A stretch of DNA of 64,000 nucleotides, taken from assembly GCA_043228905.1 (NCBI GenBank), contig JBHGNT010000009.1:3844001-3908000 (forward strand), in the 5' to 3' direction. Made by a program: the position numbers and the translations under genes. The notes under the pieces were generated by a model. That model was not told where the DNA came from, ran no database searches, and saw nothing but the letters and a program-made list of their open reading frames with translations. The stretch comes from Azolla caroliniana. Lineage: Eukaryota; Polypodiophyta. Positions 10,110 through 22,829 of the stretch are shown piece by piece; the stretch's first letter is position 1; every line of letters starts with the position of its first letter.

Positions 10110-13100
10110 CTAAAGTGATCATGCTTCAACAATGTATCGCAACAATGATCGAAGAACATACATACTTTCTCATAATGAGCCCCGTCTAAGTAAACTGATC
10201 ATGGTTCATGTTAAGATTTGTAACTACACTCATGTAAGTATCAACATGCTTTGTAACTTTCCAGAAGAGAATATATGCTTTCGCTTGAGGTTCTGTCCAC
10301 AAGTTTGCCCGACTTTTAAAATCCAATTCTACTCAAAAAGCCAAGTGTTGAACATCCTCTTTGATACTAATCTACATAAAAATGCTATACAGCAAGCCTC
10401 ACATCAACATCACATGCATTGTTTGCTTCGTGGATATTGAATGTCACAGAATCAAGATGTTGAATGGGGTAAAGAAGAGGAAACCGGGCCAACTCGTACA
10501 TACCAATCTGAAACACACTTAATATTCTGATCAAAGTAAGTTATTATGGCTCATCATAACTTGCTGTTGAGCAAATCCTGTATTGTTTCTTTCTTTAAAT
10601 ATAGAAAGACATGGAAATTCCAGTGTTTGCCAAACAGACTTCTGGATGGATGCTGGCATTTTTCTCTATCTTTGATGTATGTTTACAGAAACAATAGCTT
10701 ATTGATGATGCAAATATGTAAATGAATGTTGGATTCAAGTAATGTGTACATATTTCTGCAGTGATATGTGTACAAACCCGATAGGTTTTTAATTCTTGGA
10801 AGTGAGGTTGAATCAATATATAAGGTGCACTGGGGTTTTTATAGATTTGGTCATGGTCTAGATCCTAGAATATCTTAAATATTAATTGGAGGTGAACTCA
10901 TCCAGGAAGGAAATGGCATTCCTGGAAGCAAATACCTGAGACAAGGAATAATCACAATTGGTGCAATGTTCCAATTCACTACTCCTATCGTCAATTGAGT
11001 ATATATATGTCCTTGTAGCTCATATACTATTTATGCAGAGCAGATCAAAATTATGTATTAGTAGGTGTACTAAAGATTCCAGAGTGTATGCTTGTTTAAC
11101 ATATTTGTATACGTCGTATCATGAACACACCTTCTGTCACTGCAATGTTATAAACAATGTAAGGTTAGGTCTATATGTCAAGGGCAATTGAATTTTTCCC
11201 AGAGTTTTGATAGATTTAGAATTTAGCTGTTGCCATGGCTCATCGTATGTTTTTTGTCAAAGCGATGATAACAATTCATAACTCAAGCCTCATATCATGA
11301 ATGCGTTGTTCTTATATTATTTTGAACATAACGTGAAATCGAATGTCAAGTAATAAAAGCTGTTTTAATTAGTGAATTGATTTATATCTATTTCTTAGCG
11401 CTGCAGAATGGTGGGATGCTTACTGATAACAAAACTGTTACATAAAACGGAAGTACAAATGGAAAAAGGTATAAACTCATATCCAAGGTTATATATAGAT
11501 GAGATTATAACCTTGCATAAGCATTATTGCTTAATACTAGTTACGTTGTTTCACATGTCAATAAGTCATTAGTTGTTCATCTAGAACTAAAAAAACACAT
11601 AAATTCTTCTATAAATTGTAATGTTGTGTATATGTCGTTGCTATGTATGTGGTATATTACAGCATTTTACAGAAACACACTTAATAATTATCCATCTAGA
11701 CACACTTAATAATTATCTACTTCATACACATAGGTAGTCACTGTCATTGTTATACATTTGGACCTTGGAAGTTGCACCTAAAACATTTGGGCCTTCTATA
11801 GCTAGGGCTTAACTTCAAAGTCTAGGTAATAAATTTCTAGTAGAGTCCATTTAATCATGATGGGTGGAAAGAATCCATCAATATGCAATTCCCTTATGGA
11901 TAGCTTTAATTGATCCTTCAATTGTTGTTCTTGATCCTTGGATCCCTTCATGTTTCGTTATCATGAGTGCGGAAAAGCTAGACGCAATGCATTTGTGGCC
12001 ATCTATAAAGCACCTCTAAAGAATCATATGCAATCATAAAATTATGTATGTATTGCGAATATCTCGTTGTGTTCACATTGTAAACAAAGTATCGCAATTT
12101 TAGCGAAAAATTGGTCATGCTTGGATTGTGCATGTGATCACTCATCATTGAAATTTCTCTAAGTTTCAAGCCCTCTTAAGGTGGATTTGAACTATATCAA
12201 GAGTTACGCCCATATTTTGAATGTTAAACAAACTTGAAAGTTGGAACATAATCAATTCAAGAAACCTCCAAAAAACTGCTTGTCATGAATTTACGATAAA
12301 TCTAGAGCATTCTAGATGCAATCATATGGTTGAATGTTTTACATGATCATGATTCAACAAAAAAAATGAAAAGATGATTTCCTTTTCAGAAAAGACCAAA
12401 CAAAACATTAACCATAGACGTACAATTGAAGAATAATTTGCATATACAAACCACACATTTGGGAAATGTAACAATCGAACATTGTATTGTAGCTATATGT
12501 ATGAAAGCATTGATTGGTAAAATACAAACCGTTCAACCAAGATGGACCACAACTATTATCATGAATGAGAAAAAGAGGATAAAAATACTTTACACGGGTT
12601 ATTACATGCAATTTACTCCAAATATATTTCAATTGGATACTACAAAAAGGACACGATGTGAAAGCATTGACTTAATGCATCATATAAGAATCTTAGAGAT
12701 CCTAATTAGTTCAATCTAACATATTATTGTGTAATAGACATATTGGTAAATCTTGTGCTTTGTAACAATGAGATTATGCCTTGAATTCTCATAAGTTGAA
12801 TTAATGTGTTAAGGTTGACTCATGTATTTAGTTTAAGATTAGATGATTGGGTACAAACAATACCATTGTTCATAAGGCAAAGTTGGTAGGTTTCATGCAT
12901 TCATACGATTTTCTTTATTTATTCTATCTTGTACACTAAAACATCTTCAAAATAACCCAAATGATCATGATTTTGTGCATCTATTTCAATAGTAAATTGA
13001 GTTTTAACTCTTCTATTTCATGTGAATTTGTGATCAACTTCATACACTTTCCCCTGCCCCAATGTTAAGACAAACTTCTGATACAAATTGTTATCTTATG

Positions 13101-14051
13101 ATTCTTTAAAACTTTAAAATAAATACTTATAATCATCATGCGTTCAAAATTGAAGTCACTTAAGATCATTAATCAATTGACCATTTTAAAAGCTATTTTA
13201 ACTAAGTATAAATCAATAAAAACTGATAGCTTTTGAAAGATTAGTAAACTAATTATGAGACTTCGATTTCGAATTGCAAAGGCAAAATTAAGTTCAAAAA
13301 ACATAACAAAATAATCGTATAAAATGTTCACAAAGTGCATTCACATTAGAAATTTGGGTGCTGTGCCAAAATCCCACGTGGTTTATTACATCCACAACTT
13401 TTACATTGCATCGACCATGAAAAGCAATTTTCATTTCCCAAGACCAATCACTTTTGGCTCTGTTCAAGGGACCCATGTCTACATATGCAATTGTGCAGTG
13501 TATATTTGTTTATACTAAAATCACATCAAACCATGTTTGGTCAAAGTTGCTCTTTGAGCAAATTTCATGTTGAGCCAAATAAACATATAACAATCATTTC
13601 TCAATCATGTTCACCATTCATAAAGTATTTCCTTTCTAGGAGTGTGTTCGAATAAACTAGGCATTACATGCAAATCATAATGTTATGAGGCACGAACTAG
13701 ATGTGGCTTTAATGATCGAACAAATTCCAAAGAATGAAAGTCATAAAAATGAATTGCTAAGTAGTGAAAGTTATAATAACTAAAGCAATTTTTAGAGCTC
13801 AAGAGAAACAATGCATCACAAGTTAAATGCTAAGAAGTACTTGGAAAGATTCACATTGAGACCTTTAGACAGCCAAGAAGTGATCAATTCAAATTCATAT
13901 ACAGACATTTAGAGACCCAAACCAAAGGACAAAAAATCATGCTATGAAATCACAACTTTTGTGTTATTACCAAAGAGACAATGGCACACATTCAAGAATG
14001 ACCATCTCAGCAATGACTCAGTTTCAGATAAAAATATAATCAGAGGGAGGC
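10110..14051. other. 3' flank of F-box gene and intergenic DNA
   Basis: AT-rich, about 3.9 kb. The first few hundred bases should be the F-box gene 3'UTR. A 25 bp direct duplication (acacacttaataattat...) lies at about 11675-11724, and a G-box core CACGTG at about 13375. No convincing coding region, RNA gene or intact element was seen. Confidence 0.5.
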
Positions 14052-17000
14052 TCATTGTGACAAATAGGACCAACTGGCTTGGCGATCTCTAGATATAAGC
14101 AAGACCCTAGAGTTTGCATAGTCAAATGAAGGATTCAAAAGATCATGGGTACCAATGACATCCTTCATTTCTTGCATATCACATAAATCTTCTCCACTAT
14201 CTTTCCATGCATCGAAGATGTAAACACCATTGCCATTCACTGCCATCACTATACTTGAAGAACCCCATACCTGTGTCAGTGAAAGATGAGAGTAATGGGA
14301 GCTTGATGAAGGAAATGAATAGATACACCTAGGCATTGCCTTTCTAATAGACCATTGCTGCATGCAACATTGATTAGAATTATGGTTCAAACCACCTACT
14401 AAAACTGTATCTCGACGTGCAAATGCACATTGCAATTCTAGTCCATGGCTAGGAAATGATATCCCTATCCCGTTGGGTAACCGAAAATCAAGAACATTTA
14501 TGTCATTGTGGGTGCAACAGATCCCATCAAATGCTTCTGTTTCTGAAGAACTCAACCTATATCATCCAAACGAAAAACAAATTATCAAAATGAGATATCA
14601 ATAGTATTAACACAAATGAGACAAAAGCTAACAAGATAAAAGATTTTCTTTATTTCCCCAAAAGCCCTACGATTAGCTTTGAAATGCCCTTCAGTTATCA
14701 TTATTTCTTCACATACTCTTGGTCAAATATATGTGCCGTTAGAGCATTCCAAAAGTCATCTAATCCCCTTTCTCTGTCTTTTAAGGGCTGCCCAAGGACA
14801 CTTAGGGAAATAAAGAAAAAACCTGAGAGTATTTCTGATTTTTTCCTACATATTAACATAATGATGGCAAAAGAAATGATAAACAAACATGTTCAAAAAA
14901 GATGCTTGCCTCTGCCGTACACCACCATTGCATTCAGCATCAGAGTTATGCACATATAGAGTAGAAATTTGCTTTCCTCGAAGCTCAATGTACTGAAGGC
15001 AGTGAACATCCATGGTATGAACATCCCAAATGCTTATAGCTTCTTCCTCAGCCAGCACAAGTTTCCCTTTATCTCTCCATTGTATGGGAGAACTATAATC
15101 TAAACCCGCAATAGCTGTTCTTGTATCCCATCGCATGACATTATCTCCATCACGGATATCATACAAAGCTATGTTTGTAAGAGAACTAGCTGCAGCTGCC
15201 ATTAAAGGCCCACAAGGTTTATACCACCATTGGGGTGATTTGCAACATTCATCGTGATAAGCATCAGCTAGTATCCCTCTAGACACATCATATTTAGAGG
15301 CTTTGCATTCAGCCAATGGCATGACCATTCGAGGTTGAGGATAAATTTCTCTACTGAAAGACCTAGCAATTGGGCTATCTTGAGTTAAGGTAATCTGATG
15401 GGTACTTTGATACTCACTGTGGCATGATGCAAGTGATTTACTTTCAAAATCCCATGAACAAAAGCCACAGTCTATAACATTTCCTGTAGATGCTGCCACA
15501 ACATATTTATTCGCGCTACCATCTGACCCTGCTGCCCTAATTAACCAACAATCATTCCACACTGGCATATCAAAGTCAACTGGACAGTCAAAGATAGCCT
15601 TTTCCTGAAAAGGAAAAAAAAAACATGTGTTTTAAACCAAAAAGACATACACAAATTTATGACAACCCATGACATATATGGCATTAGTTGGGTCAAACCA
15701 GTTCCATGTTTACAATATCAAGGTATGAACAACAACCAACATCAGGGCAAGGTTCAAACGAAACTTGAAGCAAATACACATTGGTAACAAGCCATGAATA
15801 TATCATGATAGTTAGGAATTAATACCTCCATGTTGGCAGTATCAATGTATGAACAGCAGCCATCATCATGTGCTAGCAAAATTGCTTCTCCATCAGAAAC
15901 ATACCAACCAGACACAGCCACCTTATCTCCGATGGTATGGAGTTTATTTGGTAATCCATCATCACATTCAAACTCTAGTTCATAACCAGGTGCAACATTC
16001 TCCATATTTTCATTGAAATTGTGGAATGGTACACTTTCATCACAATCTAGACAGTCTTTTACATCCTCTATGATCAACTGTGGCACCTTCCTGTCTAAGT
16101 CTTGTGACCTCAATGTATGTGATTTGAACGGCTTACTCTCCACACCATCATTGCTTATTGATGAATGGGCAGAAAGGGAAGAAGATGTCCGAGATTGGGC
16201 ATTCAAATTTTCTCGATACCCCAGATTAACACTTTGCATAAGTGTGTACTCTGAATTTTGTTCAATTGCTCCAGAATCATCTTCTTTGAAGGATAACTGC
16301 TTTGTATAAACACACTCTTCTGATATTTCTTTGTGGCTATTGAGAAGGCCATCTTCTACCCCAGTATATGATCCATTGCATTCTAATGCATACCTACCAT
16401 TCTCTTGCATTGTAGCCATTTGAAACTCATCTTCCATTACCACATCATGCAAAGAAGCTACATCATCACATGTGCTAGATGCCATAGCTTGCTCAATGCT
16501 GTATATCTTGTCTTGGATGTCATATAGAACAGATATAGGATGTACACAGTCATTACTATTGAGAATGATTTTGGTCCTTCTAATCTCTGCCGACATCTTA
16601 TTCACTTTACCTTCGAGGAGGTTCAATCTTCTTTGCAACAAATTACAGAGATTGAATTCATTTTCAGTGCCATATTGGATAGACATGCCATCAGCAGACA
16701 ATGAGCTAACCTTTCTTTCTTTCAAGAGTCTTTGAGATGCTCCAAACTTATCAGAAGAAACTTTGAGATTATTCTGCTTTGAGTGCACATTTTCATAACT
16801 AGATTTCGAGCTTTTAGAGGAAGGTATCACAGATGAACCCGTCGAAAACCTACCCGAATTTGGAAAATCTTGTTTACTGAGAAATGATTTTGCTCTATAA
16901 CCTTCCACTCTGACACTATCAAGGCTGGCTTTTCTACTGGTATCTACATGTAAACTAAATGGCAAAGCTGAGGTAGACCATCTTACATTATCTATTTGGT

Positions 17001-18096
17001 TTTCCTGTGGATAGGAAGCTTTAAAGCTCTTATTGGTGATACTTTTTCCCACTAGAGAAGGATCAACTTTAGAAGAAATGGCATTTGGGATCTTCTTTCT
17101 TTCTTCTATAGTGATAGAAACCTTAGAAACTTTCTTATCTTCTTCTCTGTTAATAGCATTCAGCTTCATGAACCTTGGGGCTGATTTTAGCAATTTTCCA
17201 CCAACTTTCCTTTCAATAACTTCTTTAGAAGCATTTCTTGAACGACTTCTTGAGGATTCATCATGAATTTGCTTTTCAAGTATCTCTTTACGTTGTAAAT
17301 TAGAAACATTAGGAGAAGATCGTCCTCTCGATTCTGCACGAATATTATTAGAAAATCCATACTTTGAAACTGCATGCTCGGATCTTGATGAACCTTCGTC
17401 TCGTACATTGTTTCTGATTATAGAAGAGCTCTTAACAACTTTGATGCTTTCTGTAGCCATATTTCTAGATCGAACAGCTGAAGATGACCTAGGCTTCGAG
17501 CTATCTGCGTCTGAAGCCCTAGAAATATCTTCCCTCTTGCCCGAAACCCTAGAGCTATTTGCAATTTCCATGACCGAAATCCTGGAAATCTCTGCATTTG
17601 TCGAGTTCGAAATCCTAACAATTTCTGCTTTCTTTTCAGGAAGCCTAGAAATCTCTTCTTTCTTGTCTATAACCTTAAAATTCTCTGCTTTCTTATTTGA
17701 AAGCATAGAAAATTCTGCTTTCTTTTCGTGCGAGCTAGAAATATCTGATTTCTCGTTCGATTCCCTAGAAATATCTGCAACTCCTAGTTCTGAAACCCTA
17801 TTGTTCTCTTCATTTTTCAGCTCTGCGGTCTTTGAGACCTCAGCAGTTTTTAGTTTCTCATCAGAAACCGTAGAAATATATGCATTGGGAGTGGGAGCTG
17901 ATCTAGAAGTATGATTCGGATTCGGAGGCTGCTTTCTTACTTTGCTTGAAATCGCTGGATTGGCTATATCAAACCTTCGTTGATCTTTAGCGACTTTGGT
18001 AGCTGAAATAAGTGGAGAGATGAGGGAAGAATTAGGAAGGAGGGCCATTGTCTTGCCGCTTCCTCCACCTCGACCTTTCCTGCGTTGAGGAGACAT
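14052..18096 (-). CDS. KIN14B-interacting protein At4g14310 homologue (WD40-like)
   Basis: Three exons: 18096-15826, 15604-14910 and 14556-14052, total 3471 nt or 1156 aa. The phases fit. Residues 1-470 are basic, Ser-rich and low complexity. Near 480-525 is a short coiled coil (LQRRLNLLEGKVNKMSAEI). From about 700 follows the conserved part of the At4g14310 family: LAHDDGCCSYIDTANME, WNDCWLIRAAGSDGSANKYV, STGNVIDCGFCSWDFESKSL, PCGPLMAAAASSLTNIALYD, EEAISIWDVHT, GVRQR and FDYANSRVLLISRDR. These are WD40-like beta-propeller repeats. The Arabidopsis protein was found as a partner of the kinesin KIN14B; its biochemical role is not established. Intron 1 is GT-AG (ATGGAG|GTATTA, TTTTCAG|GAAAAG). 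Intron 2 is listed separately. Confidence 0.9.
14557..14909 (-). other. GC-AG intron of the At4g14310 homologue
   Basis: Exon 2 ends CGGCAGAG and the next bases are GCAAGC. Exon 3 begins after ATATAG with GTTGAG. Joining them gives VRQR-LSSSETEAFDG, which fits the family pattern without gap. No nearby GT donor gives this frame, so a GC donor of the usual AG|GCAAG form is the simplest reading. Confidence 0.7.
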
Positions 18097-18430
18097 TACA
18101 GCGTTCTCCGTGATATGATTGGAAGAGGGAGAGAAGGATGACTGGAAGCTCCACTCTCGGCTCGCGAACGCGGGCCTGAAGAAGAAAGAGAAGGGGGGGA
18201 GAAGGAGAAGGAGAAGGGTTACAGGAAGCTCTGACCTGGGAGGTTCGCGTATGCGCAGATGCGAGCAAGAAGAAGAAGAAGCAGCAGCGGCAGGATCAAT
18301 GGAGCAGCAGGAGCAGCAGGATCAATGGAAGCTCGAAGGAGCAAATCGCAGCGGAGCGAAGAAGAAGAAGAAGACGAAGAAGAAGAAGAAGAAGAAGAAG
18401 GGCGAACTGGGAATTATTTGAAACTTTGAT
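18097..18430 (-). promoter_or_regulatory. 5' leader / promoter of the At4g14310 homologue
   Basis: Upstream of the minus-strand ATG. The plus strand is purine rich with (GAA)n at about 18355-18401, so the transcript leader is CTT/TTC rich, a common plant leader type. The plus-strand open frame here is only the product of the repeats. Confidence 0.45.
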
Positions 18431-20160
18431 ATTTCTCAATAATTCCCGCCCTCTCTATCTATCTATCTGTTTCTGTGATTTTAGGTTTTCTAAAATTACA
18501 ATCCATGCCCCTCCCCCCTCCCTTCACAACATATAAGTTCATAAGATTTTAAAATTTCTATGGTGGTTTTTCTTCTTTACAAAATTACCACAAATGCCCC
18601 CCCCCCCCCCCCCCTTAACACACAATAGTGGTTTCCCAACCAAAAAACAAGCACCCGATCAAATCGTGTGCGCCTGACAGAAACCGTGTGCGTTATCTCA
18701 TATCTTGAGTGTTCGATTAGATATCAAGTTTCGAGCCTGCTTCCTTGTTTATTGATCTTCTCTAATAGGCATTTTACGAGTGGATTGCCAATAAGAAAAC
18801 AGATGATATATCAGAGCCCCCATCGATCTTTAATGTTTTAGAGTAGTTAGGTATATCCCAGAGGAACACCATGCGGTAGATCTTTAAAACTTCTCCCACG
18901 AGCGCTCAACCTATGACATACTACTCTCCTTGGTTGTGGCCGAAATAAATACATATGAATGTAAAACCAAAAGAATGAATCTGATTCTAATGACACAACT
19001 AAAGGACTTAATGTCGATGAAGAGGTCAATACATTTAGCTCTACTACCCAACCCTTTTTGTTCTTTCGTGCATGAACAAACACTCTTTGTCCATGAGGTT
19101 TTTTATCAAGAACCCTTGTTTATTGCGTTAGACTTGCATTCCTTATTCCATAGTTTTTTTTACGAAAACGAGATTTTTCTTCATTGTGGGATCGTGCAAA
19201 GCATTCTTTATACACTTCTGATGTGGTCGTATTTGCCACAACATTAGCATTCTAGATTGGTTTGGCACTTTTTCACCAAAACTTGAATAATCTTGCTCCA
19301 AAATGCTATAAAATGAGCAAGAGAGCTCATTGTCGATTATTATCATTTTTGAAAGGACGCTCAAACTCTGTCGATGGATGCACTAGAATAGGATAACAAA
19401 TCAAGCGGGTGCATAAGAGGCCTACGACAACAAAAAGAAATGTGGCCTTCAATCGTGGACTCGTACACCAAACTTCAAGGATCTTCTCTTGAACATTCTT
19501 TCGGCTTTAGATTTTTCATCATCTCGAACTCTCAAACCTTATGTAAAAAACTTGTATCGTAACCTATAGATCTCTATAATTAATGTGTATGTCAAGAATA
19601 TTCCTATCTTTGTGTTTTGAAGCTTTTGTGCAAGAAGAAATACTTGAAATTTGTATTATTGCAATTTGTGATGAGAGGATCAGTACCGGATTTTTGGATT
19701 CAATCTAAATAGTGAGAAAAAAACAAAAAATTTATCTTAATATTGCAAATGGTGGTTCTAGTTCCACACATCAAAGTGTTCAACATGTCAACATCTTGAG
19801 AATTCCATGAGGTTTGTGGCACAAATTTCAAATCAACAATCAGAAATCTCAAGAAGAAGTTACGAGAAAAATAAAGTTTACAAATAACGGGGGACAAACC
19901 CTCAACATAAAGCAAAAAAGGAGTGCATGATCATGTGTAGCACAAGGGGGATACCGAACATGCAAGCATGTGTAATTGATCCAATGGAGTGACTAAAACA
20001 ACGTAGTCAACCAACACACATGGCAACTAATCACACAAACATGTGACGAGAAGAGAGAGAATAACAGGTGAAGCAATAGACTTGTTGTCTCTCATATACG
20101 ACCCAACATAGCACCCGAAAGGGGCTAAATAAACAAGCACATAAAGATCACCCAACCCAA
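18431..20160. other. Intergenic DNA with a dispersed repeat
   Basis: No gene seen. A poly-C run lies at about 18597-18614. 19300-19480 resembles 46195-46395 (shared tgctataaaatgagcaa, gggtgcataaga, acgacaacaa, aaacttcaag), so it is a copy of a dispersed, unclassified repeat. Confidence 0.45.
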
Positions 20161-20485
20161 CGTTTACATTTACAAACCCCTACACATTAACTAACACATA
20201 CATACACATGCTGACAAGTTACATGTATACACAATACATATACATAATATATACATATTTACACGCACTCTTTCTCTCATAAACGTATGTACAAACTCAC
20301 ACACATACACAATTTCATTTGCATGAGCATATGCATATGTATGCGTATGCACATACACACTTGCATGCATTTACAACCATTTACACGAACATGCACACAT
20401 AAACCTATACATTCACATACACATACAAGAGCACACAAACATACCACACACACACACACACACATATATAAACATATATATTCTT
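20161..20485. repeat. CA/CATA-rich low-complexity tract
   Basis: About 320 bases dominated by acacatacac, catgcatg and atatac words, ending in (CA)n at about 20444-20462. The open frames on both strands are by-products of this composition. Confidence 0.8.
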
Positions 20486-20933
20486 ATATTTGCATTGATA
20501 CATTACATATATACAAGTAAATTTACATAAGTACTCAAAAACTTTTTTGCTTTTAGGAAAAAAAAATACTCAGGAACTAGCACATATAAGTTAAACAATT
20601 TTTCATAAATTCATGCGCTTATTTATATATATCTACATGTTTCAATGCACATAAGTCATTGAACCATACCTCATTGCATGATAAAGGTCAACCTACACCA
20701 AAGTTTCCATCATGCATAGAGTGTGCAACTATGATTGGACCAGTTGCAACAAATAAGAAGGAATAACTCCACTTTAGAACTTTAATTCCTCACGACTCAT
20801 CATCAATGAACCCATCTCTCCCTAGTTTAGGACTTTGGTGGTCTTGTTGCACGTATTTATGGGACACTACAAGTTCCTTTCAAGTTTGTGCTGTAAATGT
20901 TCTTTTATAGTTTAAGTTTAAGTTGTAACTTAA
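20486..20933. other. Unresolved sequence left of the Copia LTR block
   Basis: No gene. It may be the remainder of a Copia 3' LTR, since the LTR-terminal block 20934-20998 must belong to a longer LTR. It does not match the right LTR copy beyond that block. Confidence 0.3.
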
Positions 20934-20998
20934 GTTAGGTTAATTATGTGTTCACGCTAGAGATACAAGGTGGGCGAAGTGGGACTTTTATCTCAACA
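20934..20998 (-). repeat. Terminal block of Copia 3' LTR
   Basis: On the minus strand it begins TGTTGAGATAAAAG, a common Copia LTR start. It is preceded at 20999-21016 by the polypurine tract TTTTACAGGGGGAGTT (minus strand). A related block lies at 29918-29978. Confidence 0.7.
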
Positions 20999-21362
20999 AA
21001 CTCCCCCTGTAAAAGAACTACTTTGTTTGCATACAATGATATGGGGTTATCTCCCCCGTAAGCTTAAATTACAACTTAAATTACAAGTATAATGTATGTT
21101 ACAAGCTAATCAGCCGGTGGCCGATTAAGAAAAGATAAAGTCGACTTGTTCATATGCTTGTCGAGTTAGTTGATGTTCGAATCAGACAATACTTGATTTG
21201 GCATTTCACCTCTAAGTTGTCGTGCGCGTTCTTTCTTGTACTTTCTGATGGATCGTTGATCGACTTTCAGTTCCTTTGCACTCAGATGCATCTTCAACCT
21301 TCACGTTGACTGGCTCCTTCCACTTCGTATGTTTGACTTGTCTGGTTGTGCCGTTCTTTGAC

Positions 21363-22829
21363 TTACCTTATGCTTTCCCTTCGACTCTTCTTTGCTAGCT
21401 TGCTTGTTGTAGTTCCATATGTCCTCTTAGTGCGTTGAAGCATTGGTATGGGAGTGGCTTTGTTAGGTTGTCGTAGATGTTCACCTCGATGTTGATCTTT
21501 CGAACTTCGAGTTTCTTCTCTATTACAAGCTCCCGAATATGATGAAACCGTAACACAACGTGTTTCGTCTTCGTATGATAGACTGGATTTTGAGGTGTAT
21601 TGCGTTCTGAGAATCGCAATAAATGGTCGGCATTGGATGGTCGATTCGTCTTGTCGTCGAGAAGTTGACTGAGAGTCATTGCAGCCATATGGCTTCCTTT
21701 GTGCCTCTGATGTTGCTATGTACTCAGCCTCTGTGGTAGACAGGGTTGTGCACTCATGAAGCCTTGACCTCCATGATATGGCGCCTGTGCCATAGGTGAA
21801 AATGTAGGCTGATGTTGACTTCCGATTGTCTGGATTGCCAACATAGTCGGAGTCGGTGTAGCCTTGGATTTTGGTCGAATTATCTAATCCAAACGTTAGT
21901 TGCATGTCCTTGGTGCCTCGTAGGTACCGGAATATGTTCTTTACAACCTCCCAGTGCTTCCAACAAGGTTGTGACACGTACTACCTAACAACCCCTATGA
22001 CGTATGCAAAGTTTGGTCGGGTCGCCACCATTGCGTATATGAGACTTCCTATGGCCGATGCGTAGGGTATTGGGTATTCTACTCATTAGCTTTCTCTCTT
22101 CTTTAGTGGATGGAGAGTCTCTGTCCAATAGTCCGAGTGACATCGGATGCGATGTTGGTGTTGGCTTCGAATTCTCCAGATTGAAGCGCCTCAATCCCTT
22201 TCGAATTTAGTCTAACTGGGAGAGCCGGAGAGTCTTTGTCTTCTGATTTCGCTCGATCCTCATGCCCAATATCTGTTGGGCTTGTTCGAGTTCCTTCATC
22301 GCAAATTTCTCGTGAAGGCTCCACTTTAGCTTTCCGATTTCAGCTTGATTTATCCATGCAATTACATGTCTTTGACATATAGGATCAGGTAGATCTGGGA
22401 TTCATCGGCCAGTTGCCAAGTGTACATGCATGGGTCAGAGTCCAATTGGCTGTAGTTGAGTTGTCGAATGTACGTATCGAATTGTTGATACCACGTTCGG
22501 GGTGCTTGCTTTAGATCGTATAGGCTTTTCTTCAATTTGTATACGAGGTGACCTTCCTCCCTCATCGCCATGAAGCATGTCGGTTGAGACATATAGATGT
22601 CTTCTTCCAAGTCTTCGTGTAGGAATGTCGTCTTAACATTCAATTGTTCAAGCTCTAGATATTCTATCAATACAACTCCGAGTATGAGCCGAAGGGTGGT
22701 CATCTTGACTACCGGCAAGAAGATCTCTTCATAATCGACCCCATGTTCCTGTTTGAAACCTTTGATGAGGAGTCGAGTTTTATATTTGGGCTTCTCCGAA
22801 TCGAATACATATTTATATCTGAAGAATCC
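21363..22829 (-). pseudogene. Copia (Ty1) RT-RNase H remnant
   Basis: From the junction at about 22829 it reads FRYKYVFDSEKPKY, GFKQEHGVDYEEIF, PVVKMTTLRLILG and LYDLKQAPRTWYQQF, up to LYVKDM at about 22363. The catalytic YVDDM is changed to YVKDM. After that the frame is broken several times. RNase H words (GYTDSDYVGNPDNRKSTSAY and EAEYIATSEA) are recognisable at about 21700-21870. The upstream half of the Copia RT, integrase, protease and gag are absent. It is non-functional. Confidence 0.85.

Noticed and set aside
17408-17914. 168-codon plus-strand frame opposite the At4g14310 homologue
   Set aside because: Antisense shadow of the repetitive N-terminal coding part; hydrophobic/acidic repeats mirror the true frame.
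18119-18421. Plus-strand 100-codon frame rich in Lys/Glu
   Set aside because: It lies over the 5' leader of the minus-strand gene and is made by (GAA)n.
20277-20520. Open frames on both strands in the CACATA tract
   Set aside because: Produced by low-complexity sequence; Cys/Val/Met and His/Thr runs with no domain.
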